NCBI GenBank assembly: GCA_016712105.1
Contig: JADJRU010000023.1
Location: forward strand, 1 to 64,000
Source of the DNA: Ahniella sp.
GTDB lineage: Bacteria > Pseudomonadota > Gammaproteobacteria > Xanthomonadales > Ahniellaceae
Direction of reading: 5' to 3'
DNA length: 64,000 bases
Shown here piece after piece: positions 43,887 through 53,355 of this stretch; the first letter of the stretch is position 1; each line of letters opens with the position of its first letter. The translations under genes were made by a program, and so were the position numbers. A model generated the notes under the pieces. The model saw only the letters and a list, made by a program, of their open reading frames with translations, was not told the DNA's origin and ran no database searches.

Positions 43887-45017
43887 TCAGTCCCCGGCAG
43901 GTTTGGGCATCAAGCGCAGAATCCGTCCTTTGCTCTCGGTCAGCACGTACAGCGCGCCATCCGGCCCGGCGCGCACGTCGCGCACCCGATCGTTCATGCC
44001 GGCGAGCAACCGTTCTTCGTGTACGACCTTGCCGTTCTCGAGTTCGAGGCGCACGAGCAGCGCGAACTTCAGTGAACCGACAAACAGGTCGCCCTGCCAG
44101 GGGCCAGCACGTTCGTCCGTCAGGAACGCCATGCCACTCGGCGCAATCGACGGTACCCAGTAATAAAGCGGCGGCGCCATGCCTTCCTTCTCGCTGCCCT
44201 CGCCGATATCGCCACCACTGTATTCGCGGCCGTAAGTGACGACCGGCCAGCCGTAGTTGCTGCCCGCCTCGATGACATTGATTTCGTCACCACCCATCGG
44301 ACCATGTTCGTGCACCCACAGTTGACCGGTGGCCGGATGGATGGCCGCGCCTTGAGGGTTGCGGTGGCCGTAACTGAATACCGCATCGTTCGCCCGACCC
44401 TTGCCGCGGAATGGATTCGACTCCGGTGTCTTGCCATCGCGATCGATCCGCACGACTTTGCCGATGCTGTTGTCGAGTTCCTGAGCCTTGTCGCGATATT
44501 GATTACGCTCACCCAAGGTCACGTACAACAACCCATCCGGCGCAAAGGCCAGTCGTGAGCCAAAATGGAATCCGTTGTCGAGTGGCGGGTCCTGCCGGAA
44601 GATGATTTTCTTGTCGGTCAGCTGATCACCATCGAGCACCGCACGCATGACAGCAGTATGTGCACCATTACGACCCGAGGCCGCATACGACAGGAAAATC
44701 GTGCGGTTCTCGGCAAATTTCGGGTCGAGCACAACATCAAGCAGTCCACCCTGACCTTGGGCATGGACCGAGGGCACGCCCTTGATCGGTTCACCGGCCG
44801 TGCCATCTGCCGCGACGATTCGAAGTTTGCCTGGCCGCTCGGTCACCAGCATCCGACCATCGGGCAGAAACGCCAGACTCCATGGGGAGTTCAGACCTTC
44901 CGTGACCACTGTTACATCAATTTTTCCTTGTTCGCTGTCGATGGCGCCGGGAATACTGTCGGCTGCCGAACAACCCGTAGACATCCCGATGACTGCCCAG
45001 ATGAAAAGATGACGCAT
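43887..45017 (-). CDS. Soluble PQQ-dependent aldose/glucose dehydrogenase-like lipoprotein
   Basis: 376 residues. The N-terminal signal has a lipobox-like STGC, so it may be lipid-anchored. The six-bladed propeller of the YliI/Asd and soluble glucose dehydrogenase family is seen: GLNSPWSLAFLPDGRMLVTER, HAQGQGGLLDVVLDP, GFHFGSRLAFAPDGLLYVTLGERN, YGHRNPQGAAIHP, HEHGPMGGDEIN and RDVRAGPDGALYVL. It would oxidise sugars in the periplasm with PQQ and calcium. It is divergent from a TonB-dependent receptor with only 18 bp between start codons, which suggests shared control. Confidence 0.88.
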   Translation of the reverse strand: MRHLFIWAVIGMSTGCSAADSIPGAIDSEQGKIDVTVVTEGLNSPWSLAFLPDGRMLVTERPGKLRIVAADGTAGEPIKGVPSVHAQGQGGLLDVVLDPKFAENRTIFLSYAASGRNGAHTAVMRAVLDGDQLTDKKIIFRQDPPLDNGFHFGSRLAFAPDGLLYVTLGERNQYRDKAQELDNSIGKVVRIDRDGKTPESNPFRGKGRANDAVFSYGHRNPQGAAIHPATGQLWVHEHGPMGGDEINVIEAGSNYGWPVVTYGREYSGGDIGEGSEKEGMAPPLYYWVPSIAPSGMAFLTDERAGPWQGDLFVGSLKFALLVRLELENGKVVHEERLLAGMNDRVRDVRAGPDGALYVLTESKGRILRLMPKPAGD

Positions 45018-45035
45018 GTCCCGCTCCGAAGTGTC

Positions 45036-47054
45036 ATGACCCCATCCATGTTACCGAACCGCCCGTGGCGCGGCGTGATGGCCGCGTGTTGGCTGGTCGC
45101 GGCTGGCGGGGCTTTTGGCGCCGAGCCTTTGCCTCGTGCTTCGCGCTTGCCGACCGTAGTCGCCGTGCCGGCGGAGCTCGCAGCCGACGATGAATCCGCG
45201 CCGAAGCAAGAACGTGATCTCTCGGAGCGACTGCGCCTGATTCCCGAACTGGGCTGGCGTGACCGCGGCAATGCCGCGCAGGACACGCAGGTGCAAAGCC
45301 GCGGTTTTGGTGCGCGCGCCAGTTTTGGCATCCGCGGGATCCGGCTGTTTCTGGACGATGTGCCACTCAGTGCGAACGATGGCCAAGGCAGCGTTGCAGC
45401 CATTCCGGTGTATGGGCTGGGCGACGTGGAATTTGTACCCGCACCACAAAGCCTGCGCTACGGCAACGCCGCTGGCGGGGTGTTGATGACCTGGTCGCCT
45501 TTGATCGCCTCCGGCGCCGAACAACAATTCCGGGCGCTGGCAAGCGTCGATCAACAAGGCGTCGATGCCCGCGTTGCGCGTCGTACGGCCAGCCACCTGC
45601 CCGGCTTCAGCGCCACACTGGGTTGGTTGCGCGCCGACGGCGATCGGCCGCACAGCGCAGGATGCCCGGATGACCAAACCCTTCGCTGGCGCTGGTCGCT
45701 GAATCTGCTCGACGTGCCGGAAGCCGAGGATCCACTGGGCATCAGTGCGGCCCAATGGCAATCGGGAATTGTGGGCGATCCGGCTGCGGTTTTGTTCAAC
45801 ACCCGGAAAAGTGTCCGCTCGGGTCACACCGGTTTCAGTCTGGCTGTCCCCACGCCCATCGGCGAATGGCAGCAGAGTGCCTGGATGGGTCGTCGTGAGG
45901 TCGAACAATTCCTGTCCATTCCGGTGGCAGTTCAGGCAAATCCGCGACATCCAGGCGGCGTAATCGACCTGCAGCGGGATCAGGGCGGCCTGATCGGTTC
46001 ACTGCGTCTTGAGCGTGGTTTCAGCATCGGGTGGGAATGGGCCCAAACCCGCGAGCAGCGTTTGGGCTTCGAGAACTTCTCTGGCCAGGAACTCGGGGTC
46101 CGCGGTCGGCTTCGCCGCCGGGAAACCAACGATCTGCAGACGTTCGACCTGTTCGTCGGACAGGAGCACCAATGGTCCGACGATTGGTCGGTGGATGCCG
46201 GCGTCCGTTACGGAGATTGGCGGCTGAAGAGTCGCGACCGCTTTCCGGGCAATGGCGATGACAGTGGTACCCGGAACCTGGACACCTGGTCTGGTTCCCT
46301 GCGCCTGGTCCGCGCACCCGATGGCCCCTGGCGCCAGGCTTGGTCGATCGGCACCGGGCGCGAACCGGCCACCCTGAACGAACTGGCTTATCGGGCTGAT
46401 GGCAGTGCGGGCATCAACGTGGCGCTCGACCCGGCCCGGTCCACCGCCCTGGAATGGCGGCACGAGTGGCCGGGGGATCAAGACCATCACACGCTGAGCC
46501 TGTGGCAGATTCAAAGCCGTGGCGAAATCGTGCCGGCACAAAGCAGCGGCGGCCGTGCCAGCTTCCAGAACGCCGGGCGCACGCGGCGGCGCGGCATCGA
46601 ATTTGCCATGGGGTTCGATATCCAGCCGCAACATCGGATCGAAGGAAGTTTCGGCTTGATCGACGCACGCTTCACCGAGGGATTCGAGTTTGTTGCCGGC
46701 ACGGAACGTCGACTGGTTGCTGTGGGCAGGCGCTTGCCCGGCATTGCAGCGCAACAGGCCCAAGCTGCCTGGCTTGCTGAGTGGCGTGATCGTGATGCCA
46801 CGCGGGTCAGTGTCAACTGGATCGGACGCACCGCGGCCGATGATCGCAACACGGTGTTTGCGCCGGGCTTTGCGACGGTAGATGTGCTGTGGCGACACCA
46901 ATTTGCGCCCGATTTCAGTGTGCAGGTCGAACTCGGCAACCTGTTCGACCGGCGCGCGATCGGATCGGTCATCGTCAACGAAGCCAACGCACGTTTTCTC
47001 GAACCTGCAGCCGGTCGGCGAATCTGGTGGTCGCTGCAGTGGTCGCCTGAATAG
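45036..47054 (+). CDS. TonB-dependent outer membrane receptor
   Basis: 672 residues; signal peptide about 1-30. The plug domain (about 60-170) has ERDLSERLRLIPELGW, VQSRGFGARASFGIRGIRLFLDDVPLS, GQGSVAAIPVYGLGDVEFV and LRYGNAAGGVL. The barrel runs to the C-terminus, which ends in a Trp residue pattern (RIWWSLQWSPE) close to the usual aromatic end. TonB boxes cannot be fixed, but RLPTVVAVPAE is a candidate. Size and plug resemble siderophore receptors of the FecA group; the ligand is unknown. A second ATG at 45051 is possible. It stands divergent to the quinoprotein gene. Confidence 0.88.
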   Translation: MTPSMLPNRPWRGVMAACWLVAAGGAFGAEPLPRASRLPTVVAVPAELAADDESAPKQERDLSERLRLIPELGWRDRGNAAQDTQVQSRGFGARASFGIRGIRLFLDDVPLSANDGQGSVAAIPVYGLGDVEFVPAPQSLRYGNAAGGVLMTWSPLIASGAEQQFRALASVDQQGVDARVARRTASHLPGFSATLGWLRADGDRPHSAGCPDDQTLRWRWSLNLLDVPEAEDPLGISAAQWQSGIVGDPAAVLFNTRKSVRSGHTGFSLAVPTPIGEWQQSAWMGRREVEQFLSIPVAVQANPRHPGGVIDLQRDQGGLIGSLRLERGFSIGWEWAQTREQRLGFENFSGQELGVRGRLRRRETNDLQTFDLFVGQEHQWSDDWSVDAGVRYGDWRLKSRDRFPGNGDDSGTRNLDTWSGSLRLVRAPDGPWRQAWSIGTGREPATLNELAYRADGSAGINVALDPARSTALEWRHEWPGDQDHHTLSLWQIQSRGEIVPAQSSGGRASFQNAGRTRRRGIEFAMGFDIQPQHRIEGSFGLIDARFTEGFEFVAGTERRLVAVGRRLPGIAAQQAQAAWLAEWRDRDATRVSVNWIGRTAADDRNTVFAPGFATVDVLWRHQFAPDFSVQVELGNLFDRRAIGSVIVNEANARFLEPAAGRRIWWSLQWSPE

Positions 47055-47134
47055 GGTTGTACCGCGATAACAAGAACTTGACGCGCACCCATTGACCATC
47101 GGCGCCTTCCTCCGGTCAGCAAGGATTGCCAACC

Positions 47135-48187
47135 ATGTCGGTTTCCGTTCGATTGCTCGTGTTCCTCGCCCTCTCTGTGCCGGCCTTGCGGGCACAGGAA
47201 CCAGCCCAGCCATTGACCGAACGTCAGATGGACAGCATCACCGTTGTCGCCGGTTATCAGCCTGGCCCGGGCTTGTGGCGGGTCAGCAAAGGCGAAAACG
47301 AGTTGTGGGTGCTGGCGACGGTAAGCCCGTTGCCGAAGCGGATGCAGTGGTCGGCCGACGAAGTGCGGCAGGTGATTGCCGAATCCCAGGAAGTGATCGC
47401 CCCGCCCAACGTGAAGTTCGAATTCGACCGCGGCACGTTCGGCATGCTCATGCTGTTGCCGTCCGCGATGGGCGCACGCAAGAATCCCGACAAGGAAACG
47501 CTGGCTGATCAGCTGCCGCCAGAACTTTATGCACGCTGGCTGCTGCAGAAAAAGCGCTTCATGGGGCGCGATCGCAGTGTCGAAAAATACCGACCCATTT
47601 TTGCCGCGAACGAGCTCTTCGAAGCGGTCCTGGACGAACTCGATCTGAGTACCAAACCGGTGGTCTGGCCACTGGTCGAAAAAGCCGTGAAGAAGCACAA
47701 GATCCCGCTGACCGAGCCACTCGTCACGCTGAAGATCGACGATACGAAGGGCAAGCTGAAAGCGTTCAAGGAGGCCGAGCTGGACGATGTCGCTTGCCTG
47801 ACGAACACGCTTGACCTGATCGAAAACGAGCTCGACGTACTGAAGGATCGTGCAAACGCCTGGGCGACCGGCGATGTCGAGCGACTTCGCTCCATGTCGC
47901 TGATCGAGCGCGCGAGCGCCTGCACGAATGCCATGTTGAACAGCGCCATCGGTAAAGACAGTGGCCTCGACACCTTGCAGCAGCGTGTCGCCGAATCATG
48001 GCTCGCCAGTGCGCGCACAAGCCTCGACAAGAACCGCAGCACTTTTGCGGTACTGGGCCTCGCGCAGGTCCTGAACGAAAAACAATACCTCTCGGCTTTG
48101 CGTGCCGAGGGTTATCAAGTCGAAGCACCAGGTGAATCCACGGAAGACACGATTCCCGACTCGGCACCCACTGCGGCACTTGAGTAA
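47135..48187 (+). CDS. TraB/GumN family protein
   Basis: 350 residues; signal peptide about 1-20 (LLVFLALSVPALRA). The family start is LWRVSKGENELWVLATVSPLPKRMQW, followed by LPPELYARW, KYRPIFAANELFEAVLDE and the distal DVACLTNTLDLIENE. In many family members the first motif is GTxH and serves as a metal site; here it is ATVS, so a peptidase activity as in TIKI proteins is doubtful. The role in this order is unknown. ATG 47135 is preferred over TTG 47126 by spacing to AAGGA. Confidence 0.85.
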   Translation: MSVSVRLLVFLALSVPALRAQEPAQPLTERQMDSITVVAGYQPGPGLWRVSKGENELWVLATVSPLPKRMQWSADEVRQVIAESQEVIAPPNVKFEFDRGTFGMLMLLPSAMGARKNPDKETLADQLPPELYARWLLQKKRFMGRDRSVEKYRPIFAANELFEAVLDELDLSTKPVVWPLVEKAVKKHKIPLTEPLVTLKIDDTKGKLKAFKEAELDDVACLTNTLDLIENELDVLKDRANAWATGDVERLRSMSLIERASACTNAMLNSAIGKDSGLDTLQQRVAESWLASARTSLDKNRSTFAVLGLAQVLNEKQYLSALRAEGYQVEAPGESTEDTIPDSAPTAALE

Positions 48188-48198
48188 GGCATAAAAAA

Positions 48199-48219
48199 AC
48201 CCGGCCATGGGGGCCGGGT
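48199..48219 (-). terminator. Hairpin with U tract on the minus strand
   Basis: ACCCGGCC-ATGGG-GGCCGGGT with seven A before it on the plus strand, that is TTTTTTT after it on the minus strand. The pattern is a proper terminator for transcripts coming from the right, and a weaker one for the GumN gene just to the left. Confidence 0.7.
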
Positions 48220-48479
48220 ATACCTGTGTAAACAGGTCAAGGGCTGGATTGCTGTGCACAATCGTCACCCGTCGGGGAATGCCGCTTCATCGGGCTGATG
48301 CAGCGGCGAGTTGATGTTGACCGAGGGAACACAATGGGATCAGTGCCATTGGTCCTGTGCCGTTTACCAACTCAAACCATGAACCTTGGGAGCCCTGATC
48401 GCCCCGTTCGGCGCACTGATTCGCGCATCAAACTGGGCGCAGAATCTGGCGATTCTGCAGTGAACCAGAAGTGGCAAAA

Positions 48480-48950
48480 GAACCCTTCTCCCGCTTGCGC
48501 GCGGATGACGGTTGGAGGGGCAATGCGCGGGGATGACGCTTGGACGGGCCGTGCGCGGGGGATGACGAACGGAGGGGCCGGCGGAAACCGGCTTCTGAAC
48601 GCTCGTGCCACACACCAAAAATCCGTCATTCCCGCGAAAGCGGGAAACCACTCGGGTGCCGCACGACTCAAACCTGGTCGCAACGAGTGGATCCCCGCTT
48701 GCGCGGGGATGACGCTTTTGACGGGCCGTGCCGGGGATGACGAACGGAGGGGGCCAGCGGAAACTGGCTTGACGCTCGTGCCACCAAATCCGTCCCGCGG
48801 GAAACCACGGTGCCTCACGACCCAAACCGGGTCGCAACGAGTGGATCCCCTCTTGCGCGGGGATGACGCTTGGACGGGCCGTGCGCGGGGATGACGAGCG
48901 AAGGGCGAGGGCCTGCAGGGATTGGACAACGTCGCCTTCGCGGCTAAAGC
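48480..48950. repeat. Cluster of repeat B with degenerate tandem units
   Basis: A full copy of repeat B at 48624-48714 (CGTCATTCCCGCGAAAGCGG ... GCTTGCGCGGGGATGACG), a degenerate one at about 48790-48870, and four or more short units of GCTTGGACGGGCCGTGCGCG-GGGATGACG-A/GACGGAGGGG. At 48915-48960 the sequence ATTGGACAACGTCGC..GCGGCTAAAGCCACG is a fragment of the flank of family A. No gene is seen from 48220 to 48980. Confidence 0.75.
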
Positions 48951-48980
48951 CACGCGCCCACAGAAGTCCTCATGTTTTGC

Positions 48981-49891
48981 TCAACGATTCTGCACACCGT
49001 GCGGCACATGCCCGGTGGTGACATGCTGCGCGGCCGAGAGGCAATTACGTTGCTGGTCGTCGAAGAAGATGTCGGCGCCGAACGCCTGCAGGAACGGTCC
49101 CTTGTCGCGGCCACCAGGAAAAACGCTTCGTCCAGGCGAATGCCCCATTCCCGCAACGTCAGGATGACGCGTTTGTGCGCGGGCGCGGAGCGCGCGGTCA
49201 CAAGGGCCGTGCGGATGGGCGAATCCTCGATCGGGAACGCCGCCTGCAGACGATGCAATTTGTCGAGCAGACTGCGGAACGGACCGCCACTCAGGGGCGT
49301 GTGCGCACGTTCGGTCTCGCTGCGATGGAACGCTTCGAGCCCTTCGTGTTTGCTGACCTGTTCGGCTTCATCACTGAAAATCACCGCATCACCATCAAAC
49401 GCGATGCGCAATTGATCGTGTTTGCTCGCGGCAGGTGCTTGCCCCGGCAGGATCGTCGCAGCGGCGATGCCGGCCTGCAGCGCATTGCCGACATCCTCTG
49501 CATTCGACGACAGGAACAGGTCGGCGCCAAACGACTGCACATAGGGCCAGGTCGGCGAGCCATTCGTGAACGCAGCTCGGACAATCTCCAGGCCATGATG
49601 GGCAATCGAATTGAAGATCCGGATGCCGGTGTCGGAACTGTTGCGCGACAGCAGGATCACCTCGACCCGCGGGGCGTCCGTGGACAATCCATTCAGATTG
49701 AGCAGTTTGCGCACGAGCGGAAACGCCATGCCCGGTTGCAGCAAGTCGTCCTCATGCGCCAACTGGTAACGCTGGTAGGCATCGAGGCCTTCGCGCTCGA
49801 ACAGTTCGTGGCTTTCCTGCAGGTCGAACAGTGTCCGCGACGAAATCGCAACGACCAGTCGATCGGCTTGTGGCCTCGCTTCCAGTGTCAT
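48981..49891 (-). CDS. 5'-nucleotidase (cytosolic type I family), frameshifted near the end
   Basis: About 300 residues when joined. Family features are SSRTLFDLQESHELFEREGLDAYQ, ILLSRNSSDTGIRIFNSI, SNAEDVGNALQAGIAAA, RIAFDGDAVIFSDEAE and GPFRSLLDKLHRLQ, as in the NT5C1-type nucleotidases that dephosphorylate AMP or IMP. At about 49111-49116 one base is missing; the other frame continues GGRDKGPFLQAFGADIFFDDQ and ends at TGA 48981, the expected C-terminus, while the unshifted frame gives an unrelated basic tail to 48944. The start overlaps the subtilase stop as ATGA. Confidence 0.85.
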
Positions 49892-51423
49892 TCGAACGAA
49901 GACCCGAACAGAGGGGGAGCGGGCAAAGCCTGCAGGTACTGGAGCGCCTGGAGCGCGTCGATCCGGCCAAAACCGCCGACGTTGTTCGGCACTGTCCCTG
50001 CAGGAATCCCGCCGCAGGTCTGCGTAATGCCGGCAACCGGATCGGCGGTGCCGATGATGGCTTCTTTCAACAGGGTCGGATTACCACGCGCTGCCGGGTA
50101 GGCAGAAATCAGCAATGCCGCAACACCTGCGACATGCGGGCCGGCCATGCTGGTGCCACTAAATGTGCTGTAGTCATTGTTAGGCACTGACGAGCAGATC
50201 GACGCACCAGGCGCTGAAATTTCCGGCTTCATGCGGTTGCTGGAATCCACACTGACTGGCCCGCGACTGGAGAAGGAAGACATGGAATCGCCGGAGTTGC
50301 TGCTACCGACGGTCAGAACCCGCGCAAAAATGGCCAAAGGCGTGTTCACCGTGCTGCAACCCGAGCCATCGTTTCCGGCCGACCCGACCACCAGCACACC
50401 GGCCGCATCCAATGTATTGATCACCGACTCCATTTGCGCGAAGTTCGCGGTATTACAGCCCTCGGTGGTCGGACAACCCCAGGAATTGTTGATCACATCC
50501 GGCGCCAGTCCGGTATCTCCGGCTGTTCCGTCCAGGCGAGTAGGCTCCAGGAAAAACTGGAAGCAATTGTTGTACGTCGACAAGGTTCCGGCGCCGGCAT
50601 TCATGTTGCGGCATGCGATCCACTTCGCTTGCGGGGCCACACCGATGACACTGCCGCCACCGGCATCACCGACCATCGTGCCCATGGTGTGTGTACCGTG
50701 GCCGTTGTCGTCGCAGGGTGCCGCCGAAGCGGCCGCACAGGTGGCGTTGCCCCCGGTGCGGATGCCGTCCCACCAGTGATAGTTGTGGTCGGCGGTCGTG
50801 CCGTTCCAGCCACGATACTTGTCGCGCAAGGCGGGATGAGTCCAGTCGTATCCGGTATCGGCGCCGGCAACGGTGACCCCCTGCCCTGAAAACCCAAGCG
50901 CCCAGACTTGCGGGGCCTGGACACGGGTGACGCCCCATGTGGGCGCGCCGGCCGCATTACACGAGCCGGCAACCGCCTTGGCGCTTTCTTCCGGAGCCGG
51001 CAGTATCGACAGCTTCCGGTCCAGGTGCACATGACGGACTTTGGCCTGGCGCGCGATCGACTGTAATCGCGCCAACGGAAGATCCACCGCCACACTATTG
51101 CTGATCCAGAACGTTTGCGGTGTGAGTCCCAGTCGCGCGAGAGTCCGCAGCACATCCTGCTGCGACGTCTGCGCGCGCGCCTTCAGGGCAGCGACGTACG
51201 CACGCCTGGCTTCGACCGACACCGGCATGGTGGGCGCGGGTACCGGCGCGCCCTCGAACTCGATTACCACCGCAACCTTTGCTGACTTGCCGTATTGACC
51301 CAGCAATTCCGGATCCACCCGCTGGTGCCAATCGGCAGCGGAGACACACCCCGACAGCGCAGTCAAAACCAGCGCAGGGCCGAGCAACCAACGGACATTT
51401 CTTTCAGCTTGCGAATTGTTCAT
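49888..51423 (-). CDS. Secreted subtilisin-like serine peptidase (S8), possibly a lipoprotein
   Basis: 511 residues. The signal peptide ends in LTALSGC, which fits a lipobox. A propeptide-like region (about 30-150, inhibitor I9 style) precedes the catalytic domain: Asp in VAGADTGYDWTHP, His in NGHGTHTMGTMVG, oxyanion Asn in INNSWGC, and Ser in SGTSMAGPHVAGVAALL. The C-terminus is LFGSSFE, close to the tails IFDNGFE and LFSNGFE of two other secreted proteins in this window. The start lies inside the end of nadK (20-base overlap), and the gene is followed directly by the 5'-nucleotidase. Confidence 0.92.
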   Translation of the reverse strand: MNNSQAERNVRWLLGPALVLTALSGCVSAADWHQRVDPELLGQYGKSAKVAVVIEFEGAPVPAPTMPVSVEARRAYVAALKARAQTSQQDVLRTLARLGLTPQTFWISNSVAVDLPLARLQSIARQAKVRHVHLDRKLSILPAPEESAKAVAGSCNAAGAPTWGVTRVQAPQVWALGFSGQGVTVAGADTGYDWTHPALRDKYRGWNGTTADHNYHWWDGIRTGGNATCAAASAAPCDDNGHGTHTMGTMVGDAGGGSVIGVAPQAKWIACRNMNAGAGTLSTYNNCFQFFLEPTRLDGTAGDTGLAPDVINNSWGCPTTEGCNTANFAQMESVINTLDAAGVLVVGSAGNDGSGCSTVNTPLAIFARVLTVGSSNSGDSMSSFSSRGPVSVDSSNRMKPEISAPGASICSSVPNNDYSTFSGTSMAGPHVAGVAALLISAYPAARGNPTLLKEAIIGTADPVAGITQTCGGIPAGTVPNNVGGFGRIDALQALQYLQALPAPPLFGSSFE

Positions 51424-52162
51424 TGAGGATCCGGTCTTCAAGCTTGTGTTCTGGATCGAACAAGAGGTTCGCAGTGAACGTTGTCGATTCGCGGATGGTG
51501 ACTTCAACCACGTCGCGCACTTCATTGGCATCGGCCGTGGCGCTGACAGGTCGTTTGTAGTGGTCCAGCACTTCCAGACGCACTTCGATGTCGGCCGGAA
51601 GGATCGCGCCGCGCCAGCGACGCGGTCGGAAAGGCGAGATCGGCGTCATCGCCAGGACCCGGGAGTCGAGCGGCAGGATCGGGCCGTTTGCCGACAGGTT
51701 GTAAGCCGTGCTGCCGGCCGGTGTGGCGACCAGCACGCCGTCACAGACCAGTTCCGACAGTTTTTCACTGTTGGTCAGGAACACGCGGATGTGCGCGGCC
51801 TGTTTGGTTTGTCGCAGCAGAGACACTTCGTTGTAGGCGAGTGCATTGACGGTCGAGCCGGATTCCGAAACGGCCGTCATTTCCAGCGGGCGCAGAAGCG
51901 TCGGTTTTGCCGCTTCAATCCGTTCGACCAGTCCTTCCGGGCGATGCAGGTTCATCAGGAACCCGAGGGTGCCGAGTTTCATGCCGTAGAAAGGCTTCGC
52001 GAGATCGCGGTACCGGTGCAGCGACTGCAGCATGAACCCGTCGCCACCCAGCGTGACGATCAGGTCGGCTTCCGCCGGTTTATGCTCGCCGTGTTCGGCA
52101 CGCAGGGTGGCCAGTGCACGCTGGGCCTCTTCGGTCTTGCTGGCGACAAACGCGAGTTTCAT
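51404..52162 (-). CDS. nadK: NAD kinase
   Basis: 252 residues, the short form seen in Xanthomonadales. It phosphorylates NAD to NADP. Motifs are TLGGDGFMLQSLH (the GGDG loop), YGMKLGTLGFLMN, YNEVSLLR, and the DGVLVATPAGSTAYNLSANGPILP substrate region. The C-terminus overlaps the start of the subtilase gene. It is divergent from cdd with about 135 bp between. Confidence 0.95.
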   Translation of the reverse strand: MKLAFVASKTEEAQRALATLRAEHGEHKPAEADLIVTLGGDGFMLQSLHRYRDLAKPFYGMKLGTLGFLMNLHRPEGLVERIEAAKPTLLRPLEMTAVSESGSTVNALAYNEVSLLRQTKQAAHIRVFLTNSEKLSELVCDGVLVATPAGSTAYNLSANGPILPLDSRVLAMTPISPFRPRRWRGAILPADIEVRLEVLDHYKRPVSATADANEVRDVVEVTIRESTTFTANLLFDPEHKLEDRILNEQFAS

Positions 52163-52297
52163 CCGGATTACCGATTGGCCTGGGGCGCGGCAAGCATGCC
52201 GGAAAGTGCTGGTAGTGTCAGCAACACACGATTGTTTTCAGCGCGCGGATCATTTCGGAACGGCAATTGCTTTGTGTCACAAAACTCGGACTTCTAC

Positions 52298-52693
52298 ATG
52301 GCCCAGGATTTGATCGAACTTGCGCAGGCTGTCCTGCACAAGGCTTATGCCCCCTACTCAGGCTTTCACGTGGGCGCCGCCATCCGTTCGGCGAGTGGCC
52401 AGACCTATGCAGGCTGCAATGTGGAGAATGCCAGTTACGGTCTGGCGATCTGCGCAGAACGCAGTGCATTGGCCGCCGCGGTATCGGCTGAAGGCGCAAC
52501 CCTGCGGATCCTCGAAGTGGCGGTTCGCGCGGAACGGCCAGGGTTGGGCGCACACGGCGCCTCACCCTGTGGCGCTTGTCGCCAGGCCCTGATTGAACTG
52601 GGACCGGAGGCGCTGGTCCATTATCTGGACCTTCAGCTCCGCCCGGTGAGCCGGCCGATCACCGAATTGCTGGTGGACTCGTTCCGGCTCTGA
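52298..52693 (+). CDS. cdd: Cytidine deaminase
   Basis: 131 residues, the short tetrameric class. Zinc ligands and catalytic Glu are in CAERSALAAA and SPCGACRQALIE; AYAPYSGFHVGAAI and GCNVENASYG are conserved. It deaminates cytidine and deoxycytidine for pyrimidine salvage. Its end is 16 bases from the end of the convergent glutathione peroxidase gene. Confidence 0.95.
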   Translation: MAQDLIELAQAVLHKAYAPYSGFHVGAAIRSASGQTYAGCNVENASYGLAICAERSALAAAVSAEGATLRILEVAVRAERPGLGAHGASPCGACRQALIELGPEALVHYLDLQLRPVSRPITELLVDSFRL

Positions 52694-52709
52694 GCCTTTG
52701 GCGGCCGGT

Positions 52710-53189
52710 TTACAAGACCTCTTTCAGGTCTTTTTCGATCTTTTCCGGCGTATCGGTTGGTGCATAACGCCTGATGACCTTGCCGGAACGGTCGACCAGA
52801 AACTTCGTGAAGTTCCACTTGATCATTTCCGTGCCCAACACGCCCCGGGCTTCTTTCTTGAGCAACTTGAACAGGGGATGGGCGCTGTCGCCATTCACGT
52901 CGACCTTGGCAAACATCGGAAAGCTGACGTCATAGTTCAGCGAACAGAAGTTCTTGATCTCGTCGGCGTTACCCGGTTCCTGGTGGCCAAATTGATCACA
53001 GGGAAAGCCGAGGACCACGAACCCGTCTTTTTCGTGCCGGCGATACATCGCTTCCAGCCCGGTGTATTGCGGCGTGAATCCACACTTGGACGCGACGTTC
53101 ACGACCAGCATGGCCCGTCCCTTGTATTCCGACAGGTCGTGTTGCTTCCCATCAATGTCTTCAGCCTTGATCTCGTAAACCTTGCTCAT
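52710..53189 (-). CDS. Glutathione peroxidase family protein
   Basis: 159 residues. Thioredoxin fold with the peroxidatic Cys in VNVASKCGFTPQYTGLE, the Gln/resolving region in LGFPCDQFGHQEPG, and the Trp/Asn pair in IKWNFTKFLVD. It reduces peroxides; in bacteria the donor is often thioredoxin. No signal peptide from the chosen ATG, which has AGGAG before it, so it is cytoplasmic. The open frame reaches upstream but is not conserved. Confidence 0.95.
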   Translation of the reverse strand: MSKVYEIKAEDIDGKQHDLSEYKGRAMLVVNVASKCGFTPQYTGLEAMYRRHEKDGFVVLGFPCDQFGHQEPGNADEIKNFCSLNYDVSFPMFAKVDVNGDSAHPLFKLLKKEARGVLGTEMIKWNFTKFLVDRSGKVIRRYAPTDTPEKIEKDLKEVL

Positions 53190-53355
53190 GGCGCACTCCT
53201 GAAACCAGCCCCAAGTGTGCCGCCGCTGGGGTGAAGAAACCAGTTTCAGGTGCCGGCTGACGATCGCTGAACGATCGCCCCCAAGGCCGCCGCTCACCTT
53301 GACAGCCCGTTCGAATCGGCGTATTTCTCTCAACACCGAAATTACGGAAACATCC

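Noticed and set aside
48300..48950. CRISPR-like array
   Set aside because: Repeats are uneven in length and spacing, spacers are themselves repeated, and no cas gene is near. They are dispersed repeat B units.
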